Assembly: GCF_000332315.1 (NCBI RefSeq)
Contig: NZ_KB235938.1
Coordinates: 107,612-144,927, forward strand
Direction of reading: 5' to 3'
DNA from: Prochlorothrix hollandica PCC 9006 = CALU 1027
GTDB lineage: Bacteria > Cyanobacteriota > Cyanobacteriia > Prochlorotrichales > Prochlorotrichaceae
Length of the DNA: 37,316 bases
The position numbers and the translations under genes were made by a program. Every line of letters starts with the position of its first letter. The first letter of the stretch is position 1. This document shows positions 1 to 7,613 of the stretch, piece by piece. The notes beneath the pieces are model-generated. The model saw nothing but the letters and a program-made list of their open reading frames with translations. It did not search any database and was not told the DNA's origin.

Positions 1-156
1 AGAGATGGTAATGCCGCCAAAAATGTCGAAAAGTCTGGGTTGGGGCTAACCCAAGACTCTAAATGGACAAAGAACGGGCGTAAGACCAGGATGTCTGGCA
101 ATCCGACTGCTTTGTCTAGCCAGCCGTACAGCGAACAGCTTGGACTATTCGCCTAG
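1..156 (+). CDS. tnpB: TnpB C-terminal end, IS200/IS605 family (5' part outside window)
   Basis: Frame 1 is open from the first base to a TAG at 154-156 and encodes 51 residues. It opens with RDGNAAKNV, the third RuvC-like acidic motif (D-x-N-A-A-x-N) found near the C-terminus of TnpB/OrfB proteins. The following tail is basic and Ser/Gly-rich, as usual for the family. TnpB is the RNA-guided nuclease accessory protein of IS200/IS605 elements. The fragment is directly followed by the element's right-end hairpin, which supports the assignment. The rest of the gene lies upstream of the window, so intactness cannot be judged. Only the C-terminal motif is seen directly; the function comes from the family. 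Confidence 0.85.
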   Translation, partial: RDGNAAKNVEKSGLGLTQDSKWTKNGRKTRMSGNPTALSSQPYSEQLGLFA

Positions 157-198
157 CCGGAGAATCCCCGCACCTTTAGGTCGGGGAGCATGTCAATG
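157..198 (+). mobile_element. Right end of IS200/IS605-type element with subterminal hairpin (probable omega-RNA 3' region)
   Basis: Ten bases after the tnpB stop lies a hairpin at 166-186: CCCCG, one bulged C, ACCT, TT, AGGT, CGGGG. A GTCAA-containing tail follows around 192-196. This is the layout of IS200/IS605 right ends, where a foot hairpin is recognised by the TnpA transposase. In this family the same stretch usually also forms the 3' part of the TnpB guide RNA, whose guide is the DNA just beyond the element end. The exact cleavage position is inferred. Confidence 0.7.
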
Positions 199-265
199 CC
201 TAGGTTCCTGTTTATGAAATCGCAGCTATGAAATCGCGGCTTTTAACTAATATGTGAGAATAAAA

Positions 266-1093
266 ATGCAGTACTCCCTGTTTTCTTCCCCTTCCTCTTC
301 CCCTTCCTCTTCCCCTTTGGTTGCCCAAACCCAAACTGCCAGTACTGGGTCTGCTGATGTTGGCTGGAATGATCTTCAACTGTGGCAAGGGGGGGCAGGA
401 CTGCTGATCCTGGCTCTAGTGGGAACAACGGTTTTCCACCAGTTACAGTTGCGTAAAGTCCGCAAGGACTTGCGGTTCCAGACCTTCAAAAGCACTGAAA
501 TGGAGAAGAAACTGCGGTTAGCTTTGCGCACCATTGCCAAGATGGAGACGAATCCAGATTTAGTCCATTCCCGGGATTTTAATTTGGATTATCTCAGGAT
601 GCGCATGGAGGAGAAAAACTTTAATTTTGCCATTCTCAATCAAATTAAGGCCAAAATCAATATCCAAGTCCGATCGGCCTTGCGCCCAACCCAGGCAGAT
701 ACGGGAACGGTGGGTGTGGCCAGTACTACGGCCCGAGCGCTCCAGGAGACGATCGAGGTGGAATACGACAGTGAGGGTCGTTCCACGAGCAAACGGGTGT
801 TATTCCGCATTCAAATTCGGCTGGTGCGTTTCCCTGCCCAGAAAACATCGGAAACCATCCAGCAATTAGTGGAGTGTATGGAAGCCTATCTGAGTCCCGA
901 TGCGGAGGAAGAATTTTGGTACCCCACCATTCAAGGGCACTTGGCTACGTTGCAATGGGATCAAAAGGCGAAGCCGACACCGTTACTGGTGTTGGAACAG
1001 TCGGCAGAGGGTTCTAATGTCACGATCCGATCGCAGCGGGGCATTAACAAAGGTCGAGGAGCCTCTCAATCTGCCAGTGTTAAGGCGACCTAA
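266..1093 (+). CDS. Membrane-anchored protein of unknown function
   Basis: About 275 residues. I prefer ATG at 266; an in-frame GTG at 254 is the alternative and adds four residues. The N-terminus is Ser/Pro-rich and partly low in complexity (TTC CCC TTC CTC TTC repeats in the DNA). One hydrophobic segment follows at about residues 40-57 (GGAGLLILALVGTTVF). Next comes a charged helical stretch rich in Lys/Arg (KVRKDLRFQTF, TEMEKKLRLALRTIAKME) that may form a coiled coil. The remainder looks like a soluble alpha/beta domain, and the tail is basic. It probably has one transmembrane helix with the C-terminal domain cytoplasmic. I recognise no catalytic motif and give no function. It stands alone between the IS end and a convergent gene. 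Confidence 0.75.
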   Translation: MQYSLFSSPSSSPSSSPLVAQTQTASTGSADVGWNDLQLWQGGAGLLILALVGTTVFHQLQLRKVRKDLRFQTFKSTEMEKKLRLALRTIAKMETNPDLVHSRDFNLDYLRMRMEEKNFNFAILNQIKAKINIQVRSALRPTQADTGTVGVASTTARALQETIEVEYDSEGRSTSKRVLFRIQIRLVRFPAQKTSETIQQLVECMEAYLSPDAEEEFWYPTIQGHLATLQWDQKAKPTPLLVLEQSAEGSNVTIRSQRGINKGRGASQSASVKAT

Positions 1094-1167
1094 AGCGAGG
1101 TAGACCATCCCTGGGTTCCGTCGGTTTCAAAGTCCCCAGGCCGATCGACGCTGATCGACCCCGGGAG

Positions 1168-1653
1168 TTAAGCCACATTAGGGGGAAAGGGTGGGGTGGG
1201 GTGCTGTTGTTTGTAGCGTTGGAGATGGCTTTTGACCAGGTCTTGAAGTTCGGAGCGTTTGACTTCTAGGGCATGGCCGCGATCGTCGGGGCGTTCAAAG
1301 AAAAGCAGGCTATCCACCGAGGGCAGGGCAATGAACTGGAACAGGAGGTGGATGACGGCTAAGGGGGCTGGGGTGATGTGCCTGCGATCGCCCTGGGCAA
1401 TGCTGCGTTGGGCATCCTGGAGGGTGGGATAGGCATAAATCACAGTTTTTTCCTGATCAGGTCGGCCACGATTGCTTAGAATAGTGGTCAGCCACTGTTG
1501 TTCTCTACTTTGGAGAATAAAGTACTGGGGGTGGCGAAGTTGTTGGGCAAGTTGGATTAAACCTGGGCCAATAGCTTGGATTAAATCAGGGGTTTGGCCA
1601 TCTGGGGGAGCATGGTCAATAAGCGACTGGATTTGTTCCTCAACGTTCATCAT
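1168..1653 (-). CDS. Hypothetical protein divergent from hetZ
   Basis: 161 residues; two adjacent Met codons (1653 and 1650) make the exact start ambiguous. The protein is soluble, with no membrane segment or signal peptide. It starts with an acidic helix (MNVEEQIQSLIDHAP) and has a conserved-looking core (ILQSREQQWLTTILSNR, KTVIYAYPTLQDAQR). It ends in a Lys/Gln-rich helix and a Pro-rich tail. I do not recognise the family. The gene is divergent from hetZ across a 128-bp gap (1654-1781), so both promoters must lie there. Base composition and HIP1-type sites match the neighbourhood, so there is no sign of recent transfer. Confidence 0.7.
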   Translation of the reverse strand: MMNVEEQIQSLIDHAPPDGQTPDLIQAIGPGLIQLAQQLRHPQYFILQSREQQWLTTILSNRGRPDQEKTVIYAYPTLQDAQRSIAQGDRRHITPAPLAVIHLLFQFIALPSVDSLLFFERPDDRGHALEVKRSELQDLVKSHLQRYKQQHPTPPFPPNVA

Positions 1654-1781
1654 TATAGGTGTGACAATTATAGGTTTGACAGCTTCCTTAGGATCCTTGT
1701 CTACAGTACTAGGGAAAGTCCCGTTCCGTGGTTCGTTTGCATCTACTCATGATTTGCCCATCACCGCCATAATCATCAGGG

Positions 1782-2939
1782 ATGCCGATCGTGGAAATTA
1801 CCTTTAACCTCATCTATCAAGAACTACGGCGCTTAACGAAGGCTTCAGAGTCCCATTGTCGGGCGGTGGCCGATCGCTTGGCTGTGGAGGTGGATCGAAT
1901 TTGTACGGAAAGCCAGCGCATCCAAGCCTCTGGGGAAATCGAAACCTGGGCCATCAGCCTTGCCCGCCATCGTTTGAACCAATGTTTTAAGTACTATCGT
2001 TTGGGTTCCCGACAGGGGCGCATCGAACTCCACAGTACCCTCAGCGCTGTGGTATACCGCTACATTAGCCGTGCCAATGTGCCCGCGAGCTACCAGGCCC
2101 GCCTGACCCTGATTGAAGATTTTTTGCAGGGTTTTTATATCGAGACTCTCAATGCCCTCCGCCGGGAAGCTGTTCTCCCGGCCACCTATCAGCCCCGGAC
2201 GCTCTTGGAACTGGCAGAGTACATGGCGTTTAGTGAACGGTATGCTAAGCGACGCATTGTGCTACCCCGTCGTCGGAGCCAACAGCTTATTATTCTCCGG
2301 GCGCAGACCTTCTCCCAGCAGCAACCCCAAGAAACCCTGGTGGATATTGAACAGGCTGCCGAGGGGGTGATGATCGAGGATAATGTGCGCACGGGTATGC
2401 CCCTGCATCAGGTGCGGGAGAAAATGGTGACCCAGGATCGGAGTAATACCGGGGAAACCCTACGAAGGAAGGTGATTCAGGAGTTGCTGGACTACCTGAC
2501 GGAACGACAACAACAGGACTGTGCTGACTATTTTAGCCTGCGGCTCCAGGACTTACCAACCCAGGAAATTGAGCGTATTTTGGGCTTATCCTCTCGTCAA
2601 CGGGATTATTTACAGCAACGTTTTAAGTATCACTTGATTCGTTTTGCCCTTTCCCATCGCTGGCAGTTGGTGCATGAGTGGTTGGAGGCGGATTTAGACA
2701 ATAATCTAGGTCTTTTGCCCCAAGAGTGGGCCGTTTTTCGGGAGCGGTTAACGGTGCAACAAATTGCTCTGTTGCAACTTAAGCAACATAGTTCTACGGA
2801 TGGGGAAATTGCCCAAGCCTTGGGTTGTACGGTATCCCAGGTACAGCGGCAGTGGTCCAAGCTGTTACAGCAGGCTTGGGAAGTGCGCAATGGTGCTGTC
2901 ACACCCCTCAAGATCAGCAGCGCCCCTCGGAAGCCCTAG
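1782..2939 (+). CDS. hetZ: HetZ, heterocyst differentiation regulator
   Basis: 385 residues, close to the roughly 400 expected for HetZ. The N-terminal half carries the family's conserved stretches: LARHRLNQCFKYYRLGSRQG (about 66-85), ELHSTLSAVVYRYI, YQARLTLIEDFLQGFYIE, TLLELAEYMAFSERYAKRR and LIILRAQTFSQQQPQET. A variable linker follows. The C-terminal half (CADYFSLRLQDLPTQEIE, LGLSSRQRDYLQQRFKYHL, then DGEIAQALGCTVSQVQRQW) looks like tandem sigma-region-4-type helix-turn-helix units and suggests DNA binding. In Anabaena, HetZ acts with HetR early in heterocyst commitment, and orthologues also occur in non-heterocystous filamentous species. The start ATG has only a weak purine stretch (AGGG) just upstream. 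patU follows, after an inserted MITE. Confidence 0.85.
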   Translation: MPIVEITFNLIYQELRRLTKASESHCRAVADRLAVEVDRICTESQRIQASGEIETWAISLARHRLNQCFKYYRLGSRQGRIELHSTLSAVVYRYISRANVPASYQARLTLIEDFLQGFYIETLNALRREAVLPATYQPRTLLELAEYMAFSERYAKRRIVLPRRRSQQLIILRAQTFSQQQPQETLVDIEQAAEGVMIEDNVRTGMPLHQVREKMVTQDRSNTGETLRRKVIQELLDYLTERQQQDCADYFSLRLQDLPTQEIERILGLSSRQRDYLQQRFKYHLIRFALSHRWQLVHEWLEADLDNNLGLLPQEWAVFRERLTVQQIALLQLKQHSSTDGEIAQALGCTVSQVQRQWSKLLQQAWEVRNGAVTPLKISSAPRKP

Positions 2940-2952
2940 AGGAAACAGCGAG

Positions 2953-3195
2953 GTAATTATTCAGGGTGCCACGGGAGAATGAGGGTTTCAGGCTCTAGAC
3001 AACAGACCTTAGGCGATGTGAGAGGATCCATCTCACTGGGGTGGGTTCACCGATTTTGGTAGGGGCAATCCCCCCGTGGTTGCCCCGGTTGTGGGTCCCC
3101 AAGAGGGTCGGCACGGGGGCGCGACCCCTACCCGAGGTCGAGGGTTCCCCAGTAAGCTGAAACCCTACTAACTTCGTCCCCCCCTGAATAGTTAC
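2953..3195 (-). mobile_element. MITE family A, copy 1, with 9-bp target-site duplication, between hetZ and patU
   Basis: A 243-bp element with terminal inverted repeats: GTAATTATTCAGGG at the left and CCCCTGAATAGTTAC at the right. It is bounded by a perfect 9-bp direct repeat, AACAGCGAG, at 2944-2952 and 3196-3204. It is nearly collinear with the inverse orientation of 14467-14749 but lacks about 40 bp near one end. It has no transposase gene. It lies four bases beyond the hetZ stop codon, so it separates hetZ from patU. Confidence 0.85.
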
Positions 3196-3459
3196 AACAG
3201 CGAGTGCCTTTGGTGTCTTCTGGTCTGTTGCTGTTGGCATAACCTGATGCCGATCGGCTATAACCTAGATACACTCAACGTCTGGGTTCCTGCTTAAAGC
3301 GGGACAGGATTAAGTTGACTCCCAACGTTCAAGCCTCAGGAAAACGAGCACAGAGCGAAGGCTAAGATTGTCTGGTGAGCCATGGGTGGAAGGATCCCAC
3401 GTTCAAGCACCCCCAGGGGCGGCGAGGAGATCAATATTCCGGACTTATGAGAAATTGCC

Positions 3460-4593
3460 ATGAATAGGAAGTCAGAAAGCTGGGATATGAAATTTCTGCA
3501 CTGGCTGTTTCAAACTTCCTGCGGGGACGTTGAAACGGGAGCCTGGACAGACCGTGATCCCAGCGCTTTAGGTCAAGAATCAGAGCTTAGCTCCATGGAT
3601 GACTACAATCCGCTGGATACCACCTTTTTCTTGGCGCTACTTAATGGAGACAATTTGATGAACCTCCAAAATCAGGGAAGCATTCACGATCGCGCCACCG
3701 TGCATCAGGCCGATTTAACCCAGCATCTTGACAGTCAGGACCCCCTTAACTTCCTGGAGAGTGATGGATTGTTTGCTGATCTTCCCCGATCACCAGGGCT
3801 ACAATTTCTTGATTTGGGAGAAAGATCCGTGGTAGAAGATCGTTTTTACGCTTTATTGAAGCGTCGTATGCGGGCACAAGTTGAAGCTCATCCTCCGCTC
3901 TTTCCTTGGGAAAGTGAACTGTTGGAGTATGAAGATGCCACCCCGGCATGGCTACCCCAGTTGCAGCGTCTGCAATTGCCCGTAGCACTGCCTCAACCTG
4001 TGCTGGCCCAATTATTTCAGCGGTGCCAAGACTTGGTGCAAACGGTTCACCAAACCGGGGTGCAACTGGTGCGGAGTGTTCAGCCTCTGGTGCCTACTGT
4101 GACGGGTCTGCAGTCTTTGGCCCAAACGGTGGCCTTGGGGGCGGCTCGGGATGATGATGGCAGCCAAGCCTACCTGTTAGGACCTGCGATTCCTGCCACC
4201 TATGACGAGGCGACTACCCAGCAGCAAGCGGTGTTGGTTCTGTTGGCAGCTCAGCACTTGTTGCAGAAAATGACGTTAACCCTGTCCCCCCCCTTGCCTC
4301 GCCAGGGTCAACTGTGGGCTACGGCATGGGGTCCTCTGGAAATTACGGCTACCTACACGGAACCGCTGCCCGGTCAGGGTGAGTTGGATCTGTGGGCTAG
4401 TTTGCCGGCGGGAGGCCAACTGAGTTGCCAAGCGGGTGAGAACCTGTTGCGAGCCGAGCGGGAAACCTCCGGGAGTGTGAATTTGGTGGTGCCGGGGGTG
4501 CAACTGGACCAAGCCTATGCCGTTGATGTGTGGCTCAAGGGAGGGGATGTGCCCCTGAAGTTAGTGATCCATCTGGCAACGGCTGGAGACTGA
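3460..4593 (+). CDS. patU: PatU-like heterocyst patterning protein
   Basis: 377 residues. The first 110 or so are poorly conserved, acidic and Asp/Asn/Leu-rich. The remainder matches my recollection of the PatU family: RRMRAQVEAHPPLFPWESEL, then LPQLQRLQLPVALPQPVLAQ with a Gln/Val helix, then YDEATTQQQAVLVLLAAQHL and a beta-rich C-terminal domain (GELDLWASLPAGGQLSCQAG). There is no signal peptide or membrane helix. PatU is encoded next to hetZ in many filamentous cyanobacteria and interacts genetically with hetZ in Anabaena pattern formation, so the position supports the call. ATG 3487 (MKFLHWLF) is an alternative start. The 255 bp between the MITE and the start may hold its own promoter. The similarity claim is from memory and needs a search. 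Confidence 0.7.
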   Translation: MNRKSESWDMKFLHWLFQTSCGDVETGAWTDRDPSALGQESELSSMDDYNPLDTTFFLALLNGDNLMNLQNQGSIHDRATVHQADLTQHLDSQDPLNFLESDGLFADLPRSPGLQFLDLGERSVVEDRFYALLKRRMRAQVEAHPPLFPWESELLEYEDATPAWLPQLQRLQLPVALPQPVLAQLFQRCQDLVQTVHQTGVQLVRSVQPLVPTVTGLQSLAQTVALGAARDDDGSQAYLLGPAIPATYDEATTQQQAVLVLLAAQHLLQKMTLTLSPPLPRQGQLWATAWGPLEITATYTEPLPGQGELDLWASLPAGGQLSCQAGENLLRAERETSGSVNLVVPGVQLDQAYAVDVWLKGGDVPLKLVIHLATAGD

Positions 4594-4721
4594 TAGGGGG
4601 TTGCCTTGGCTCGGTGTTGTGGCTCAGGCAGTGGGAGGTTAGAGATAACCGCTATCTGGGCCAGAGGTCTTGCCGCTCCCGTTGTTCTAGGATCAAGCTT
4701 TTCTAGTACCAAACTCCAAGA

Positions 4722-4820
4722 GGGCACCTCGAAAAATCCAAATTTTCGCCTAGCGACCCACGTAAGAATAAGGGTTGTGGCGGGCGGATTCGCCGCCCGC
4801 CACAATTAATCGAGGTGTCC
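4722..4820 (+). mobile_element. MITE family B, copy 1, with 4-bp target duplication AAGA
   Basis: A 99-bp element with inverted ends: GGGCACCTCG at 4722 and CGAGGTGTCC ending at 4820. The left subterminal sequence is AAAAATCCAAATTTTCGC, and a strong internal hairpin lies at about 4777-4801 (GTGGCGGGCGG...CCGCCCGCCAC). It is flanked by AAGA at 4718-4721 and AAGA at 4821-4824. It belongs to the same family as 12096-12191 and 35114-35209. Confidence 0.7.
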
Positions 4821-4856
4821 AAGACAAAATTGTAGTACCCAAAATTGTAGTACCCA

Positions 4857-4887
4857 ACACGATCGACCCTTCGATCGTGTTTTTTTA
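4857..4887 (+). terminator. Intrinsic terminator downstream of patU
   Basis: A perfect 10-bp stem, ACACGATCGA / TCGATCGTGT, with loop CCCT, followed by a run of T at 4880-4886. It is oriented to stop rightward transcription from patU before the convergent aminotransferase gene. Confidence 0.8.
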
Positions 4888-4946
4888 TGCTTGACGGCGG
4901 GCTTACCGCTGAAAGCGGGACAAGATGAACGGGACAGGATCCCCGG

Positions 4947-5882
4947 TTAGGTGGGGGGGGTGAGGGGGATGGGGGTGAGCCAGTGGCGATAGGCCGATCG
5001 CTGACCCGTGACCACGTCTTGGAAGGCTTGGGTCAGGGTTTGGGTGATGGGTCCCGGTTCCCCTAGGCCAATGGGCTGGAGATCGACGGCGGTGATGGCG
5101 GTGACCTGGGCACCGGTGCCGCAGACGAATAGCTCGTCGGCAAAAAAGAGTTCGCTGCGATCGATGTCCCGTTCTAGGATGGGAATGCCCGCATCGGCAG
5201 CTAACTCCAAAACGGTGCTGCGGGTAATCCCCTCCAAAATATCAGCGGTGATGGGGGGGGTGATCAAAGTGCCCCGGCGCACCATGAAAATATTGGCGGC
5301 ACTGGCTTCGCTGACTTTGCCTTGGCTGTTGAGTAAAATGGCTTCGTCAAATCCCAGGCGTTTGGCTTCATCTTTGACGAGGCTGGAGTTAATATAAGCC
5401 CCGGTAATTTTGCCCCGGGCGGGGATGGCTTGGTCGGATATCCGTCGCCAGGACGACACCATGACCGATAGTCCCCCTTTGGTGTAGAAGTCCCCCAGGG
5501 TGATCATGTACAGGGCAAACTGATCTGGGATGCCGCTGAGGGTGGGGGTGAGTTCATAGCCTGCTTTGTAAACGAAGGGGCGGTAATAGACGTTGCTGCG
5601 GGCGGCGTTGCGTTGGGTCAGTTCAACCCAGAGGGCTTCGAGGGTGGGGCGATCGTAGGGGAGGGTCATGCGCAGGAGACCCATGGCCCCTAGGAGGCGA
5701 TCGAGGTGGTCTGATAGCCGGAAAATATTAATGCACTGGCCACTGACATCTAAGTAACCCCGGACTCCCCCAAAGACTCCTGTCCCATATTGCAACGCAT
5801 GGGTGGCGATGCTCACTTTAGCGGATTCTAGGGGAACGATCTCCCCTTCAAAAAAGGCATAGGGGAGCAGGGGGCTAACCAT
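4947..5882 (-). CDS. ilvE: Branched-chain amino acid aminotransferase (PLP fold type IV)
   Basis: 311 residues, the usual size for IlvE. It catalyses the last, reversible transamination in Val/Leu/Ile synthesis in the cytosol. Seen in the sequence: an N-terminal FFEGEIVPLESAKVSIATHA strand region, HALQYGTGVFGGVRGY (about 28-43), RPFVYKAGYEL, and the presumed Schiff-base lysine K158 in GKITGAYINSS. The cofactor-binding segment LNSQGKVSEASAANIF and LEGITRSTVLELA follow, then ELFVCGTGAQVTAI near the C-terminus. These are the fold-type-IV hallmarks. D-amino-acid aminotransferase and aminodeoxychorismate lyase share the fold, but the length and the GVRGY/RPFVY motifs favour IlvE. The gene is monocistronic, converges on patU, and has a 609-bp upstream gap. 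Confidence 0.9.
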   Translation of the reverse strand: MVSPLLPYAFFEGEIVPLESAKVSIATHALQYGTGVFGGVRGYLDVSGQCINIFRLSDHLDRLLGAMGLLRMTLPYDRPTLEALWVELTQRNAARSNVYYRPFVYKAGYELTPTLSGIPDQFALYMITLGDFYTKGGLSVMVSSWRRISDQAIPARGKITGAYINSSLVKDEAKRLGFDEAILLNSQGKVSEASAANIFMVRRGTLITPPITADILEGITRSTVLELAADAGIPILERDIDRSELFFADELFVCGTGAQVTAITAVDLQPIGLGEPGPITQTLTQAFQDVVTGQRSAYRHWLTPIPLTPPT

Positions 5883-6491
5883 AATCTTTTCCTGAGGCAG
5901 ATATCGCGTGAATGGACTTGTTTGAAAACCAGGGATCCGTCCCGCTGTTTGGGCCTGACTGGTTCAGGGCCGGATCAACTGGATGAGTGGTTGCAAGGGT
6001 GGGTTTTGGAAACTGGGGGAATCACTAGGGGAATCCACGACCCTCGCAACCAATTACAGTAGCAGCTTATTGGGCGAGACCCTAGTGTGCCTTGACCTGG
6101 GGCTGTCTGAAGGGGCAGCGGGTTGAGTGCGGGCGGTGGGCAGGTCTCTGGTGGGAATCTGGCTAGGGGGATAGGGTCTAGTATGATGGGGTTAAGAAAG
6201 CTTTAATAAACGTTGTCTATACAGTCTGCGTCTTGCGTCTATTGCGTCTTGCGTTTATATAGTCTGCCAAGCCCCACAGTCTGCCAAGCCCCACAGCCTG
6301 CCCAGCCATTCTCCACCCTTTTCTGTAAATACTTTGGAAACGGTCATGGAGGATTGTTCCCTGGATCCAGGCCATACAGGTCGAGGGTCTCCCCAGCTAG
6401 GGCATCAGACTAGGGCATCAGACCCTAGGATTGAGCCAAGATTTAATAGTCAATCCTTAGCAAACTTAGCAAAATCTTAGCAACCTAAATT
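5883..6491. other. Intergenic region with short tandem repeats, divergent control region
   Basis: Between the divergent ilvE and kinase genes I see no convincing gene. A 17-bp unit (AGTCTGCCAAGCCCCAC) occurs twice and then degenerately at 6261-6307. The motif TAGGGCATCAGAC is repeated at about 6399-6424. Short repeats of TTAGCAAA-type sequence precede the kinase start. AT-richer DNA at about 6180-6220 is the most likely promoter area for the kinase, but no clear -35/-10 pair stands out. Confidence 0.5.
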
Positions 6492-7508
6492 ATGTCGGGA
6501 ATTGAGCTAGCCGGTCGCTACAAAATTATTAAGCGCCTTGGGAGTGGGGGCTTTGGCCAAACCTTCTTGGCACGGGATCTGCAACAGGCCGATCGGCGGC
6601 GATGCATTATTAAACAGTTTCATCCTGATTCTGAGGATCAGTTTGTGATCCGCACAGGGCGACGGCTGTTTAAAGCGGAGGCTAAGGTCTTGGCTCGGTT
6701 GGGGGAATACGATCGCATCCCGGAACTCTATGACAACTTTGAGGACAACCGGGACAATTTTCTGGTGCTTCAATATGTGGAGGGTCACAACCTCGATCGG
6801 GAACTGGGGCGGTGGAAGCGCTGGCGGGAAAGCCAGGTGGTGGAGTTCCTCAAGGATCTTTTGACCACCTTGGCGTTTATTCACAAGGAAAACGTGATTC
6901 ACCGGGATCTGAAGCCGGAAAATCTGATTCGCCGCCGCAGCGATGGCAAAGTGGTGTTGATTGATTTTGGCTCGGTGAAACCCCTGTTGCCCCACCAGGC
7001 GACCCCCCCCTACCAGGGCAGTAAAACGGTGGTGGTGGGTACGACGGGTTATATGCCGGGGGAACAGTCTACGGGTCGTCCCCGGTTTTCCAGCGATGTT
7101 TATGCGGTGGGGATCATGGCGATCCAAGCCCTGACGGGGCGCAATCCGGCTAAGGGACAGATTCCTGAGGATCCGGCCACGGGGGAGTTGCAGTGGCGGC
7201 GCTATGTGGATGTTAGTCCGGAACTGGAACAGGTCATTGATTACATGGTGCGCTATGACTATCGCCAGCGCTTTTATTCGGCGATCGATGCCTTAGCTGC
7301 CGTACAAGCCTTGCCTCCTGCCCCCTTACTGACTCGGCGCGGTGCCTTGAAGTTGGCGGTGGGCCTGGGGGGACTGGCGTTGATGGGGGGCGGTGCAGCC
7401 TATTATGTCAATCGTCAGGGCTGGCTGGGGCAAGGGTTACCGATCGTGACCCCAGGGCCGGAGCAGAAAACCGCCGAGGCTCCTGGCCAGGGTTCCGAGG
7501 ATCTTTAG
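6492..7508 (+). CDS. Membrane-anchored Ser/Thr protein kinase (Hanks type)
   Basis: 338 residues. The kinase domain spans about 9-275: glycine loop LGSGGFGQTF (16-25), the ATP-binding lysine K41 in CIIKQF, HRDLKPEN (137-144) with D139, K141 and N144, DFG at 158-160, and GTTGYMPGEQ in the activation/P+1 segment. All catalytic residues are present, so it should be active. One hydrophobic helix lies at about 287-306, preceded by TRRGALKL, with a short Pro/Gly-rich tail beyond. The kinase should therefore face the cytosol and be anchored by its C-terminus. The TRR-x-A-L-K stretch before the helix resembles a twin-arginine motif. No sensor domain is visible and the substrate is unknown. A Uma2 gene follows 105 bp downstream, with no sign of functional linkage. 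Confidence 0.9.
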   Translation: MSGIELAGRYKIIKRLGSGGFGQTFLARDLQQADRRRCIIKQFHPDSEDQFVIRTGRRLFKAEAKVLARLGEYDRIPELYDNFEDNRDNFLVLQYVEGHNLDRELGRWKRWRESQVVEFLKDLLTTLAFIHKENVIHRDLKPENLIRRRSDGKVVLIDFGSVKPLLPHQATPPYQGSKTVVVGTTGYMPGEQSTGRPRFSSDVYAVGIMAIQALTGRNPAKGQIPEDPATGELQWRRYVDVSPELEQVIDYMVRYDYRQRFYSAIDALAAVQALPPAPLLTRRGALKLAVGLGGLALMGGGAAYYVNRQGWLGQGLPIVTPGPEQKTAEAPGQGSEDL

Positions 7509-7613
7509 GACTTTGTTGGAGAGCCGACACCCTCGGAATCTCCCCCAAACTCGTCCACACCATCCTCAACCCACACCTCGAACCCACCCCCTAGCCCACC
7601 CTATCCCCCAGCC

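Noticed and set aside
2995-3240. 81-aa minus-strand frame downstream of hetZ
   Set aside because: It lies wholly within MITE copy 1; the similar frame in copy 2 is not conserved.
5883-6060. Riboswitch or leader-peptide attenuator upstream of ilvE
   Set aside because: No run of Leu/Val/Ile codons and no terminator/antiterminator pair could be seen.
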